From Corynebacterium minutissimum (lineage in GTDB: Bacteria; Actinomycetota; Actinomycetes; Mycobacteriales; Mycobacteriaceae): DNA of 64,000 nucleotides. Under the pieces are notes generated by a model. The model saw nothing but the letters and a program-made list of their open reading frames with translations, was not told where the DNA came from and searched no databases. Shown here piece after piece: positions 36,926 through 47,545 of the stretch (its first letter is position 1; the number at the start of each line of letters is the position of its first letter). The stretch covers positions 62,001 through 126,000 of the forward strand of contig NZ_LAYQ01000012.1 of NCBI RefSeq assembly GCF_000988205.1, given 5' to 3'. A program made the position numbers and the translations under genes.

Positions 36926-39136
36926 CTAGTTCTCGTCTGCTCCGGCGGACTCATCGCTGTCATCGAAAACCGGCGGCTCGGTCTGGCGGAGGATGAGCGA
37001 CGTGCGTGGTTGTACCACGATGGATCCCTCAGCCGCGATGAGCTTTTCTTCATCCGGGTAGCCGCCCGAGTCAGACGTATCCACGATGAGGCGCCAGCTA
37101 GCACCCAAGTCCTTCTTCGGCAGAGTGAACTCGATCTCCTCGTGGTGGGCGTTGAAAATCATGATGAAGGAATCATCCGTGATGCGCTCACCCCGGGCAG
37201 TCGTCTCCGTAATCGCGTTGCCGTTGAGGTAGACCATAAGCGCCTTACCGAACTCAAAGTCCCAGTCTTCAGGGGTCATCAGCTTGCCGGAGGGAACCAG
37301 CCACGCAATATCGCGGTCCTTCACCTCAGAGCCGAAGGGGCCGCCGGCCAAGAAACGCTGGCGACGGAACACCGGGTGGTTCTTGCGGATATTAATCAGG
37401 CGCTTGGTAAAGCCGTGCATGGCGATGTTCTTCTCTTGCTCCAACATCGACCAATCGATCCACGAAATCTCGTTGTCTTGGCAGTACACATTGTTATTAC
37501 CGTTCTGGGTGCGGCCCAGCTCATCGCCGTGGCACAGCATCGGGGTGCCCTGGGACAGCAGAAGGGTGGTGAGGAAGTTACGCACCTGTCGGCGGCGAAG
37601 CTTCTTGATCTCTTCGTCGTCAGTGGGGCCCTCCACACCGTGGTTCCAGGAGCGGTTGTGGGATTCACCGTCGCGGTTGTCTTCTCCGTTTTCGGCATTG
37701 TGTTTTTCGTTGTAGGAGACCAAATCACGCAGCGTGAAGCCATCGTGCGCGGTGATGAAATTGATGGACGCGGTGGGGCGGCGGCCGTTGTTGGCGTAGA
37801 GGTCGGAAGATCCGGTCAGGCGCGAGGCAAACTCGCCCATCGTCGACGGCTCGCCGCGCCAAAAGTCACGGACGGTATCGCGGTACTTGCCGTTCCACTC
37901 GCTCCAAATGGGCGGGAAATTACCAACCTGGTAGCCGTTATGGCCCACGTCCCAGGGCTCGGCGATGAGCTTGACCTTGGAAACCACCGGATCTTGCTGG
38001 ACCAGATCGAAGAAGGTGGCCAGCTTGTCGACGTCATCAAGCTCGCGTGCCAGGGTGGAAGCGAGATCGAACCGGAAGCCGTCGACGCGCATTTCCGTTA
38101 CCCAGTAGCGCAGCGAATCCATGATCAACTGGAGGGAGTGCGGGTGGCGGACATTAAGAGAGTTACCGGTGCCGGTGTAGTCCATGTAGTGCTCGGGATT
38201 GTCATCAACCAACCGGTAATAGGCGTGGTTATCAATGCCGCGGAAAGCAATGGTCGGACCCATGTGGTTGCCCTCGGCGGTGTGGTTGTAGACAACGTCG
38301 AGGATGATTTCGATGCCGGCCTCGTGGTAGGCGCGAACCATGGCCTTGAACTCGGCGACCACCTCGCCGGGCTTCTTGGCGTAGGCATAGTCCGCATGGG
38401 GCGCGAAGAAGCCGAAGGTGTTATAGCCCCAGTAGTTGCGCAGCCCCAGCTGGCGCAGGCGATCATCCTGCAGGAACTGGTGGACTGGCAGCAGCTCGAC
38501 GGCTGTCACACCCAGGTCCTTGAAGTAGTTGATGATGGCCGGGTGTGCCATGCCGGCATAGGTTCCGCGCAGCTCCTCCGGAACATCCGGGTGCGTCATC
38601 GTCATGCCCTTGACGTGGGCTTCGTAGATGATGGTCTCGTTATCCGGCGTGTGGGGGCGGTTGTCGCCGTGCCACTCGAAGAAGGGATTAATCACCACCG
38701 ACAGCATTGTGTGGCCTAGGGAATCATCGTCGTTGCGTCCGGTGCCGGGCTCGTCCGCGAAGATATCGTAGGAGTACAGAGAGGCATCGCCATCAAAATC
38801 ACCGTCGAAGGCGCGAGCATAAGGATCGACAAGAAGCTTTGAAGGATCGCAGCGCAGGCCATGTTCTGGTTCATAAGGGCCATGGATGCGGTAGCCATAG
38901 CGCTGCCCCGGGCTGACGTTGGGAAGGTAGGCATGCCAGACGTGGGCGGTGATCTCGGTCAGTTCAATGCGTTCTTCGTTGCCGTTGTGATCGATGAGGC
39001 AGAGCTCGACCTTCTCAGCGATTTCGGAAAAGATAGCAAAATTAGTACCGGCCCCATCGAAGGTGGAGCCGAGTGGGGAGGGGGAACCAGGCCACACCTG
39101 GCGAGATGGCGTTATATCAGCACGGGTCTCAGTCAT
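36926..39136 (-). CDS. glgX: Glycogen debranching enzyme GlgX
   Basis: GH13 isoamylase-type enzyme that hydrolyses alpha-1,6 branches of phosphorylase-limited glycogen. The start at ATG 39136 (TETRADITPSRQVWPGSPSPLGSTFDGAGTNFAIFSE) gives the usual N-terminal CBM48 domain; 736 residues. Catalytic residues are the nucleophile Asp in RVDGFRFDLAST (about residue 353), the acid Glu in KLIAEPWDVG (about 390) and the Asp in TAHDGFTLRDLVSYNEKHN (about 464). An upstream GTG would extend into the promoter area and is less likely. Works with GlgP, encoded at 54938, in glycogen breakdown. Confidence 0.96.
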   Translation of the reverse strand: MTETRADITPSRQVWPGSPSPLGSTFDGAGTNFAIFSEIAEKVELCLIDHNGNEERIELTEITAHVWHAYLPNVSPGQRYGYRIHGPYEPEHGLRCDPSKLLVDPYARAFDGDFDGDASLYSYDIFADEPGTGRNDDDSLGHTMLSVVINPFFEWHGDNRPHTPDNETIIYEAHVKGMTMTHPDVPEELRGTYAGMAHPAIINYFKDLGVTAVELLPVHQFLQDDRLRQLGLRNYWGYNTFGFFAPHADYAYAKKPGEVVAEFKAMVRAYHEAGIEIILDVVYNHTAEGNHMGPTIAFRGIDNHAYYRLVDDNPEHYMDYTGTGNSLNVRHPHSLQLIMDSLRYWVTEMRVDGFRFDLASTLARELDDVDKLATFFDLVQQDPVVSKVKLIAEPWDVGHNGYQVGNFPPIWSEWNGKYRDTVRDFWRGEPSTMGEFASRLTGSSDLYANNGRRPTASINFITAHDGFTLRDLVSYNEKHNAENGEDNRDGESHNRSWNHGVEGPTDDEEIKKLRRRQVRNFLTTLLLSQGTPMLCHGDELGRTQNGNNNVYCQDNEISWIDWSMLEQEKNIAMHGFTKRLINIRKNHPVFRRQRFLAGGPFGSEVKDRDIAWLVPSGKLMTPEDWDFEFGKALMVYLNGNAITETTARGERITDDSFIMIFNAHHEEIEFTLPKKDLGASWRLIVDTSDSGGYPDEEKLIAAEGSIVVQPRTSLILRQTEPPVFDDSDESAGADEN

Positions 39137-39174
39137 GAGGCTTAGTTTAGTCAATTCCGCTGCATGCGATCGGT

Positions 39175-39723
39175 TCACAGCGTGCGTAAACCCGCGACCA
39201 TGAGTTCTGCGGCGCGCACCAAGGTGTCAACGCCTGACACAGCATTCGACGCTGAGGGAGCTGCGCTTGGTGACGCCCCACTGAGCTGTTCGCGGGATTG
39301 CTCCATGAAGGTCGCTCCCAGGACGTAATGGATGAGAGCACGGGCTGCGACACCTCTATCCTCCGGTGATGCCCCGGGGGCTTCCCGCTTCAACGCGGAG
39401 GTGAAAAGCTTCTCCAAGTCAGAACTTGCTGAGGATTCGGGGAAGGCGGCACCTGCTATGGCGACTTCGGCGCCGTCGCGCCAGCGCGTGAGTTCCCCAT
39501 GAAGGGAGCTGACCAGCTCCGTTGTGGTCTCTCCTGTAACGGGGGAGAGGATCTCGGAGGTCATTGCGGCGATGAGCGATTGCTTATTGGCCACATGCCA
39601 GTACAGCGCGCCGGGAGCAACGCCGAGGTTGGTGGCAACACGGCGCATGGTGACATCGGCGAGCCCGTAGCGTGTCAAGAGCTCGAGGGCGGTGGAAACG
39701 ATAGCGTCGCGAGAAAGGTGCAC
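39175..39723 (-). CDS. TetR family transcriptional regulator
   Basis: A regulator of about 182 residues from the GTG at 39723 (VHLSRDAIVSTALELLTRYGLADVTMRR). The TetR helix-turn-helix is VTMRRVATNLGVAPGALYWHVANKQSLIAAM, residues about 22-52. The C-terminal ligand domain ends in a Ser/Ala-rich loop and a helix (VDTLVRAAELMVAGLRTL). The frame is open further upstream, but the added residues do not look like the family. It lies just upstream of glgX on the same strand with a 38-base gap, so they may share a transcript. Target and ligand are unknown. Confidence 0.87.
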   Translation of the reverse strand: MHLSRDAIVSTALELLTRYGLADVTMRRVATNLGVAPGALYWHVANKQSLIAAMTSEILSPVTGETTTELVSSLHGELTRWRDGAEVAIAGAAFPESSASSDLEKLFTSALKREAPGASPEDRGVAARALIHYVLGATFMEQSREQLSGASPSAAPSASNAVSGVDTLVRAAELMVAGLRTL

Positions 39724-39899
39724 GGAAACTACTCTACGCGGCGGAAGGAACCGCCAAGCGTGGCTCACAGGAAGCTTCAAGGTGAAGTGTAGGGTTTATA
39801 CAATCATGCCTTGTTAGGGTTATGTGAAGTGCCCAAGAGCAACTGCCACGCCCAGCGTGGTTTTTACTATCGCTCTCTATAGATATTAGGAGTTATCCC

Positions 39900-40655
39900 T
39901 TGTCTTTTCTGACACCTGCCAAGAAGTCCCTCGTCGCTGTTGCGCTCGTCGCGCCGCTCTCCTTGGCTGCTTGCGGTTCCGATGATGAGAACGCTACCGA
40001 TACCGCTTCCTCCGCGGTGAAGACCACCACCACGACGGAGTCCAAGGACAAGACCTCCGAGGAGCAGTCGAAGGAGAAGGATTCTGAAAAGAAGGAGGGA
40101 GACGAAAAGAAGGAAGGCGAAGAGAATAAGGACGGCGAGAACGCCGATCCGAAGCCGGAAGGGGAGAACCCCGAGGGCGGCGAAAACCAGGCCATGGCTA
40201 ACCCCTTCGAGAACGGTGTGGATCCGTTCCAGAGCATGCCGAAGGTTGAGCCGGTCCAGGGTGAGGCTGCAAGCCAGGAAGACATTGACGGCATCAATGG
40301 TCTGGTCCGTGGCATGTACGAGCAGCAGACCATGCGTTCCTTCGTGAAGTACCTCCCGGAGCACACCTGCGCTGAAGTGCGCAACGACCCGAACTCCGGC
40401 CTTGACCAGGTGGACTACAACCAGGTACCGGATGTTCCGATGGACCAGCTCAAGGACATGATGGCGGCAGCTGGCCAGGACACCTCGCAGATGGAGGGCT
40501 TCGACTGGTCCAAGACCGGTGTTGAGTCCATCAACGATGTCGTGGTCAACGGTGACGATGCATCCGCAACCGTGAACGTCAACACCAGCAAGGGCATGGA
40601 CAGCTCCACCATGCGCTTCAAGCGTGAGAACGGCAACTGGACCTTCTGCGGCTAG
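39900..40655 (+). CDS. Secreted lipoprotein with charged linker
   Basis: A 251-residue lipoprotein starting at TTG behind AGGAGTTATCCC. The signal peptide SFLTPAKKSLVAVALVAPLSLAAC ends in LAAC. A very charged Lys/Glu-rich linker follows (residues 28-100, for example KDKTSEEQSKEKDSEKKEGDEKK). A folded domain (QEDIDGINGLVRGMYEQQTMRSFVKYLPEHTCAEV ... STMRFKRENGNWTFCG) with two cysteines that could pair ends the protein. The end motif of a lone strand with GNWTFCG resembles small secreted actinobacterial domains of the NTF2-like kind. Function unknown. Confidence 0.8.
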   Translation: MSFLTPAKKSLVAVALVAPLSLAACGSDDENATDTASSAVKTTTTTESKDKTSEEQSKEKDSEKKEGDEKKEGEENKDGENADPKPEGENPEGGENQAMANPFENGVDPFQSMPKVEPVQGEAASQEDIDGINGLVRGMYEQQTMRSFVKYLPEHTCAEVRNDPNSGLDQVDYNQVPDVPMDQLKDMMAAAGQDTSQMEGFDWSKTGVESINDVVVNGDDASATVNVNTSKGMDSSTMRFKRENGNWTFCG

Positions 40656-40663
40656 AACATATC

Positions 40664-41206
40664 GTGCCTGCACTGCGTGCACCTAGCTTTCGCATACCCC
40701 GCGCCATCGGATTTGGTGCGGGGTTGCTCGCGTTAGCGCTCCTCGGGTTTTCTGTGGCCGGCGCCGCGTGGGGGCTGTGGCGTCCTGCCCTGAAGGGGCA
40801 CCGGGTTGATGATGGCGGCTACGCCCTGCGCAACGTCGCTAACGTTCAGTTTGATTCCTACATCACTTTTGTACTCATTACCGGTGCCCTGGGTATGGCG
40901 TTGGGGCTTATTGCCTATCGGCGCGGCGAGCGCTACCGCGGCGTCGGGGTATTGCTGTGGGTAGCCCTGGCTTCCTTGGCTGGCGCGGCGTCGTTCTACG
41001 TCTTTGGTGGAGCTACCGCAACGAGTATCCCGGACGATCCCGGGGAAATTGTGGAGTTCGTGCCGAAATTCTCGCCCGGCATCGCCTGGCTCGTGGGGCC
41101 GTTCATGGCCATGTTTACGTACTGGTCCGCAGTATTTGTCAATCCTCCTCGTGCCGTGGACGACGAAGAAGCGGAGGCAATGGCGGCTGAGGCAGAGGCT
41201 CCTTAG
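40664..41206 (+). CDS. Conserved membrane protein, four helices
   Basis: A 180-residue protein beginning at GTG 40664, eight bases after the lipoprotein stop. Four hydrophobic segments can be seen: GLLALALLGFSVAGAAWGLW, YITFVLITGALGMALGLIAY, GVLLWVALASLAGAASFYVFG and GIAWLVGPFMAMFTYWSAVF. The C-terminal tail is acidic (DDEEAEAMAAEAEAP). This resembles the DUF2567 type of actinobacterial membrane protein, but I am not certain. It is likely co-transcribed with the lipoprotein gene. Function unknown. Confidence 0.75.
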   Translation: MPALRAPSFRIPRAIGFGAGLLALALLGFSVAGAAWGLWRPALKGHRVDDGGYALRNVANVQFDSYITFVLITGALGMALGLIAYRRGERYRGVGVLLWVALASLAGAASFYVFGGATATSIPDDPGEIVEFVPKFSPGIAWLVGPFMAMFTYWSAVFVNPPRAVDDEEAEAMAAEAEAP

Positions 41207-42126
41207 GGCCAAGCGACGGGGGAGGAGCCCACAGCATCGCGTGAAATGTCATCGATGCCGTGGAGGACGTGTTTGATGCCGCGGCCTAGGGCGGTGATCA
41301 GTTGGGCGTCGGAAAGCCCAGCGCCCGTCATAACGGCGTAGTCAATGCGCACCTGCAAGCCATCGACGTTGGAGTGGCAGAAGGCAGAAGCCGAATGGTT
41401 GGTGCGGTTCCAGTCATTGCAGATGAGGAAAATTTTGGAGAACTCGCTTCCTGGGAGGTTGGGATCCCAATGGCCTTTAATGATGAGGCTCGGCCCAGAG
41501 TCGATAGCGAAGGCAAAGAGGACATCGTTTATCCACGCGTAGACGGCCTCTTCCGCATCTGCTTGGAAACGCGTAATACCGAGGGCGGGTAAAAGCTCCC
41601 CGAGACGAGCGGTATCGACTGTGCCGACGGGGCCGTCGAGCTCTATCTGTTCTTCCGGAGCCGCCGGGCGGGGAAGCGTCAAGACGGGGAAATAATCCGC
41701 TAATTCCTCAAGGCAGGCCGCCGCGTTGTGCAGCGCAGGGATGACAGAGGCGGAGAGCTGGGCCGCCGTGGGTTTCTGGTGCACGACGAGGAAGGAATGG
41801 CCCCACACCTCGACCTCGGTCGGGGAGGAATAATTGAGCACGAGCTGCGGCGAAAGACAATCGTGGTTCCAGTCGTTGACGAACTCGCTGAGCGCGGGGA
41901 TATCGCCGAAGCCCAAGACCCCGTGGTGGGTGGTGCAGAAACGTAAAATGGGCTCGCCCTCGGTATCCATAAAGGCGCGGGTCTCCCCGAGCGGCGGATG
42001 GGGGAAGAGGAGTTCGTGCGCGCTGACCCGGATGCAGTGGAGGCTTTCGCGGTGCGCGAGGTGCTCCACACGGGCAAGCAGATCCGAGGTGGAGTGGCTG
42101 TCATTACCTTCGGCGCCGTTGCTCAT
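41203..42126 (-). CDS. YbjN domain-containing protein
   Basis: A 307-residue cytoplasmic protein with two similar halves. The second half holds ITRFQADAEEAVYAWINDVLFAFAIDSG ... EFSKIFLICNDWNRTNHSASAFCHSNVDGLQVRIDYAV, a YbjN-type pattern. The first half repeats it in weaker form (LRFCTTHHGVLGFGDIPALSEFVNDWNHDCLSPQLVL). The start ATG 42126 sits behind GGGAGGCGG; the frame extends to 42195 without a ribosome site. YbjN proteins resemble secretion chaperones, but their role is unknown. It is divergent from hisD. Confidence 0.82.
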   Translation of the reverse strand: MSNGAEGNDSHSTSDLLARVEHLAHRESLHCIRVSAHELLFPHPPLGETRAFMDTEGEPILRFCTTHHGVLGFGDIPALSEFVNDWNHDCLSPQLVLNYSSPTEVEVWGHSFLVVHQKPTAAQLSASVIPALHNAAACLEELADYFPVLTLPRPAAPEEQIELDGPVGTVDTARLGELLPALGITRFQADAEEAVYAWINDVLFAFAIDSGPSLIIKGHWDPNLPGSEFSKIFLICNDWNRTNHSASAFCHSNVDGLQVRIDYAVMTGAGLSDAQLITALGRGIKHVLHGIDDISRDAVGSSPVAWP

Positions 42127-42250
42127 CTCGCCGCCTCCCTTCGCCGAGCCGGGGTGCCGGAACGTGTTAGTAGTGACACATTCTATAACCTGCACCTGCC
42201 AGCTCGCTGGCTTTTTGGCACGGGTATAGTAATGGGAAGGTATAGAAACC

Positions 42251-42267
42251 GCTGCATATTATGCGGC
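42251..42267. promoter_or_regulatory. Palindrome upstream of hisD
   Basis: GCTGCATATTATGCGGC is a near-perfect 17-base palindrome (one mismatch per arm) 25 bases before the hisD ATG. TATATTATG directly downstream (42270-42278) partly repeats its core. TATAGT at 42225-42230 could be the -10 hexamer of the his operon. An operator role is possible; I know no matching consensus. Confidence 0.35.
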
Positions 42268-42292
42268 TGTATATTATGAAAAGGGCTTGAGC

Positions 42293-43642
42293 ATGCTACG
42301 AACCATTGACCTGCGCGGAGAGACTCTCACCACCTCCCGCCTGCGCCGAGTATTGCCGCGAGGCGGAACCGATGTTTCCTCAGTCATGGACATTGTTATC
42401 CCCATGGTGAACAAGGTGCGAGAAGGTGGTGTTGCGGCGGCCCTCGACTTTGGTGAGAAATTCGATGGCATCCGCCCCGCCGCGGTGCGGGTCCCGCATG
42501 AGGAGCTCGAGAAGGCGGCCCAAGAACTGGCCCCTCAGGTCCGGGCAGCTATCGAAGAATCTATCGCCCGCGTGCGCGCCGTTCACGCGGACCAGAAGCC
42601 GGCCCCACACACGACAACGCTGGCGCCAGGTGCAACGGTTACCGAGGTTTTTCAACCCATTGAGCGGGTAGGACTGTATGTGCCAGGAGGCAAGGCGGTG
42701 TACCCATCCTCCGTCATTATGAATGCCGTCCCGGCCCAAGAAGCAGGCGCTGAAGCGATGGTCGTGGCTTCTCCGCCGCAGAAGGAATTCGGCGGCCTGC
42801 CGCACCCGACGGTGCTGGCTACGTGCCACATGCTCGGCGTGGACGATGTCTGGGCAGTCGGTGGTGGACAAGCCATCGCCTTGCTGGCCTACGGCGACGA
42901 TGAACCCGCCACGGGGGAGGATGCTCTTGAGCCCGTGGACATCATCACCGGCCCCGGCAATGTCTTTGTTGCTGCTGCCAAGCGCGCGGTACACGGCGTG
43001 GTGGGTATCGATGCGGAAGCCGGCCCCACCGAGATCGTTATCCTGGCCGACGAGACCGCCAACCCGGTCTACGTGGCCTATGACCTCATTTCTCAGGCGG
43101 AGCATGATCCGATGGCTGCCTCCGTGCTCATCACCGACTCGGAGGAGCTTGCTGCCGCCGTGAATGCGGAAGTAGCTCAGCGCTACACCGCCACCGCGAA
43201 CGCCGAGCGCGCAGCTGAGGCTTTGCGCGGCGAACAGTCCGGCATCGTGTTGGTCGATGACCTCGAAGCGGGCATTGCTGTCGCGGACGCCTATGCCGCT
43301 GAGCACTTGGAGGTTCACACGAAGAATGCCCGGGCAGTAGCGGAGCGTATCCGCCACGCCGGTGCCATTTTCGTGGGTGATTATTCGCCGGTGCCGCTCG
43401 GTGATTACTCCGCTGGCTCCAACCACGTCTTGCCCACCTCGGGAACCGCGCGGTTTAGCGCTGGGCTGTCGACGCACACCTTCCTGCGCCCGGTCAACCT
43501 CATCGAGTATGACCGCGCAGCACTCGGGGAGGTGGCGGAGAATGTGATTGCCTTTGCCACCGCGGAGGCACTGCCTGCCCACGGCGAAGCAATTGCTGCA
43601 CGATTCGCCGATGCCCCAGATACCCAGAAAGTAGAGGCTTAA
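42293..43642 (+). CDS. hisD: Histidinol dehydrogenase
   Basis: A zinc enzyme that oxidises L-histidinol to histidine in two NAD-dependent steps, the last reactions of the pathway. The 449-residue product includes [47 protein letters not shown], the metal-binding [15 protein letters not shown] (about residue 266), and the C-terminal [21 protein letters not shown]. The ATG at 42293 is chosen; a TTG two codons upstream is also possible. It is the first gene of the his cluster and is followed by hisC after four bases. Confidence 0.97.
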   Translation: MLRTIDLRGETLTTSRLRRVLPRGGTDVSSVMDIVIPMVNKVREGGVAAALDFGEKFDGIRPAAVRVPHEELEKAAQELAPQVRAAIEESIARVRAVHADQKPAPHTTTLAPGATVTEVFQPIERVGLYVPGGKAVYPSSVIMNAVPAQEAGAEAMVVASPPQKEFGGLPHPTVLATCHMLGVDDVWAVGGGQAIALLAYGDDEPATGEDALEPVDIITGPGNVFVAAAKRAVHGVVGIDAEAGPTEIVILADETANPVYVAYDLISQAEHDPMAASVLITDSEELAAAVNAEVAQRYTATANAERAAEALRGEQSGIVLVDDLEAGIAVADAYAAEHLEVHTKNARAVAERIRHAGAIFVGDYSPVPLGDYSAGSNHVLPTSGTARFSAGLSTHTFLRPVNLIEYDRAALGEVAENVIAFATAEALPAHGEAIAARFADAPDTQKVEA

Positions 43643-43646
43643 AGCA

Positions 43647-44748
<1,102 letters not shown>

Positions 44749-44791
44749 GCCCCTCCTATGGGGCACGATTTGAAGGAGGAGCGTGGGGACG

Positions 44792-45424
44792 ATGAGCGCT
44801 GATGAAGCTGCACGCCGCGATGGCGGCGACCGCATTGGCCGCGCCGAGCGCGTTACTGGGGAGACAAAGGTCTCTGTAGAAATCAACCTCGATGGCACCG
44901 GCCAAGCGGATATTTCGACGGGGCTGCCGTTCTTTGATCACATGCTGAATGCTGTGTGCACCCACGGCTCCTTCGACCTTCGCGTCCACGCCGACGGCGA
45001 TATCGACATCGATGCCCACCACACCGTCGAAGACACCGCGATTGTTCTCGGCCGTGCCTTCCTGGAAGCATTGGGGGACAAGTCCGGTATCCGCCGTTTC
45101 GGGTCCCAGCTGCTGCCCATGGATGAGGCACTGGTGGAGGCCGTCGTCGACATTTCTGGGCGCCCCTACTTCGTGATGAATGGCGAACCGGAAAACATGG
45201 AGTGGCAGGTCATCGGCGGGCACTACGCCACGGTGATCAACCGTCACTTTTTCGAAACCTTTGCCACGCACTCGGCGACGACTCTGCATGTCAACGTGCG
45301 GTACGGCCGCGATCCACACCACATCACGGAGGCTGAGTACAAGGCGGTGGCCCGTGCCCTGCGTCAGGCTACTGAGCGGGATCCGCGCATGACCGGAGTT
45401 CCTTCGACGAAGGGAGCTCTCTAA
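44792..45424 (+). CDS. hisB: Imidazoleglycerol-phosphate dehydratase
   Basis: A manganese enzyme that dehydrates imidazoleglycerol phosphate. The 210-residue protein is the monofunctional form, with the metal motifs [34 protein letters not shown] (about residue 76), [15 protein letters not shown] and [19 protein letters not shown]. Start could be GTG 44783 or ATG 44792; the Shine-Dalgarno AAGGAGGAGC is rather close to the GTG and rather far from the ATG. It lies between hisC and the small membrane gene of the his operon. Confidence 0.97.
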   Translation: MSADEAARRDGGDRIGRAERVTGETKVSVEINLDGTGQADISTGLPFFDHMLNAVCTHGSFDLRVHADGDIDIDAHHTVEDTAIVLGRAFLEALGDKSGIRRFGSQLLPMDEALVEAVVDISGRPYFVMNGEPENMEWQVIGGHYATVINRHFFETFATHSATTLHVNVRYGRDPHHITEAEYKAVARALRQATERDPRMTGVPSTKGAL

Positions 45425-45430
45425 GCCGTT

Positions 45431-45613
45431 ATGAACGTGTTGGTTCTCATTCTCTTTCTGGTCACCGGTTTGCTCGTCGGAGGCGCGTGGGCGGCTTATC
45501 AGAATGGCTCGGTGCTGATGACCGTGGTCGCAGGCGCGCTCGCGGCGGTGTCCGCGATCGCTGCGCTGGCCTGGATGCTTGACATCTTCTCAGCGGGGGT
45601 GGCAGCGAAGTGA
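45431..45613 (+). CDS. Small membrane protein inside the his operon
   Basis: A 60-residue protein with two hydrophobic segments (NVLVLILFLVTGLLVGGAWAAY and VLMTVVAGALAAVSAIAALAWML). It begins six bases after hisB and its stop overlaps the following MFS gene in GTGA, so it is translationally coupled to that transporter. The same small gene and MFS gene are found between hisB and hisH in C. glutamicum, so the pair is a conserved insertion. Function unknown. Confidence 0.82.
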   Translation: MNVLVLILFLVTGLLVGGAWAAYQNGSVLMTVVAGALAAVSAIAALAWMLDIFSAGVAAK

Positions 45614-46883
45614 CGGAGCACACCCCGCAGAGCGTATGGAAGGTCGCCGGCTTTAGAGAAACCATGATCGCGGTGGTTTCCGCCTTCGGTGCCTGGTCGG
45701 TCCTGCTTCCGGTGGTGCCCCTGGCCGTGCTGGACTCCGGTGGTTCCGCCACGTTGGCTGGTGCCACCACCGGCGTGTTCATGTTGGCGACGGTGCTTAC
45801 CCAGATGGCGACTCCGATGCTGCTGCGCATCTTTGGCTATCGCCCCATCATGGCGGCCTCAGCACTGTTGTTGGGACTGCCGGCGTTGGGACACATGCTG
45901 GGCGATGCCGCCCCGATCGCCCTGGGATTCTCCGCCCTGCGCGGCATCGGCTTCGGCGCTCTCACAGTGGCGGAGAACGCTCTCATCGCAGAAATTACGC
46001 CGCGGCGTTTGCTGGGCAAGGCCACCGGTATCTTCGGTTTGTTCATCGGTGCAGCCAGATGGCGTTCTTGCCTGTGGGTCTCGCGGTGGCTTCAGCCTTT
46101 AATTACAACACGGTGTATCTCCTAGCCGCTGGCCTTGGCCTGCTGGGATTCTTCACGTGCATTTTGGTACCGCAAATCAAGGCAGCTCCAGTGGGGTTGC
46201 CAGACCCAACGGACACCACCCCGCGGGCACCAATGTGGAAGCTTGTGCTCGTCCCAGCGCTCGCTCTGACCAGTTTCTCCGTGAGCTACGGCGTCGCCTC
46301 CAATTTCATTTCCCCGGCGGTACGCGAGCTGGATCCTGAGCGCGGCGCTGTCCTAGGCGGCCTCATGCTGTCCGTGATCGGTGGCGCGGCCATGATTTCA
46401 CGCTATGTCGCCGGTGTCGTGGCGGACCGCGTGGGCCAGCCAGGCACGTTGATGATTCCAGCCCAGGCTTTCTCAGTCTTTGGCGTGGGTCTAATCGCCG
46501 CCGTGCTGTGGCAAGAATGGTCAGTATGGCTGCTCGTGTTCGGCACTGTCATCTATGGTGCGGGTTTCGGCATCGTCCAGAACGAGGCTTTGTTGTCGAT
46601 GTTCGACCGCCTCCCTCGCGAGCGCCTGTCCGAAGGTTCTGCGGTGTGGAATATCTTCTACGACGGTGGAACTGGACTTGGTTCGACGGTTCTCGGCGCC
46701 GTCGTGGCTATGTCCGGATACGATGGCGCCTTCGCGGCTGGTGCCGCCATCATCGCGGTTGGCCTGCTCATGTCCGTGGCTGACCGCGCCTTGGGCAAGA
46801 CCCGTGTGAGCGAGCTGAATGATATTCAGACTCGCCTGCGCATGATTAGAAGGCCGAGGAGGCCCGGAAAGGAGCCACGATGA
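45610..46883 (+). pseudogene. MFS transporter in the his operon, -1 frameshift
   Basis: A transporter of about 424 residues, with 12 hydrophobic helices. The first frame runs from GTG 45610 to GLFIGAA at about 46055. One C is missing in the CC at 46055-46056. Restoring it gives GAAQMAFLPVGLAVASAFNYNTVYLLAAGL and continues to 46883, where the stop overlaps the hisH start in ATGA. The family motif between helices 2 and 3 is recognisable (RIFGYRPIMAASALLLGLPALG). The conserved operon position suggests a link with histidine or a pathway intermediate; the substrate is not known. Confidence 0.82.
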
Positions 46884-47515
46884 GCTCATACGACGTAGTA
46901 GTCCTGGATTATGGCGCTGGCAATGTCCGGTCGGCAGTGCGCGCGCTGGAGCGGGTCGGCGCTACCGTGACGGTCACCGCGGACCCCAAGACAGCCGTGG
47001 AAGCCGATGGCCTCCTAGTCCCCGGCGTGGGGGCCTTCGCCGCCTGCATGGAGGGGCTGCGCGCCGCGCAGGGACCACGGATTATCGGCCAACGCTTGGC
47101 TGGCGGGCGCCCCGTCCTGGGAATCTGTGTGGGTATGCAGATTCTTTTTGACTCAGGTACCGAACACGGCGTACACACCGAAGGCTGCGGCGAGTGGCCG
47201 GGAGAGGTCTCCCGCTTGCAGGCTTCCGTTCTCCCACACATGGGATGGAACACCGTGGAGCTTCCTAGCGGAAGCCGCATGTTCGAAGGCGTGAGCGCGG
47301 AGGATCGCTTTTACTTCGTGCATTCTTATGCCGCGCGGAACTGGGAGCTCGAGACGGAGATTACCGAGCCACCGAAGGTGGCGTGGTCTGAGTACGGCGG
47401 TGACCGCTTTGTCGCCGCAGTAGAAAACGGTGCGTTGTGGGCCACGCAGTTCCACCCGGAGAAATCGGGTGACGTGGGTTCGCAGCTGCTAAAGAACTGG
47501 ATTGGAACGCTTTAA
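46880..47515 (+). CDS. hisH: Imidazole glycerol phosphate synthase glutaminase subunit
   Basis: HisH releases ammonia from glutamine and passes it to HisF. The 211-residue class I amidotransferase has the nucleophile Cys in [12 protein letters not shown] (about residue 82) and the His-Glu pair in [20 protein letters not shown] (about 191). The N-terminus [22 protein letters not shown] is typical. It overlaps the transporter gene by four bases and precedes hisA by 30 bases. Confidence 0.97.
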   Translation: MSSYDVVVLDYGAGNVRSAVRALERVGATVTVTADPKTAVEADGLLVPGVGAFAACMEGLRAAQGPRIIGQRLAGGRPVLGICVGMQILFDSGTEHGVHTEGCGEWPGEVSRLQASVLPHMGWNTVELPSGSRMFEGVSAEDRFYFVHSYAARNWELETEITEPPKVAWSEYGGDRFVAAVENGALWATQFHPEKSGDVGSQLLKNWIGTL

Positions 47516-47545
47516 AGAGCCCGCGTGAAAGGTAGACTACCCACC

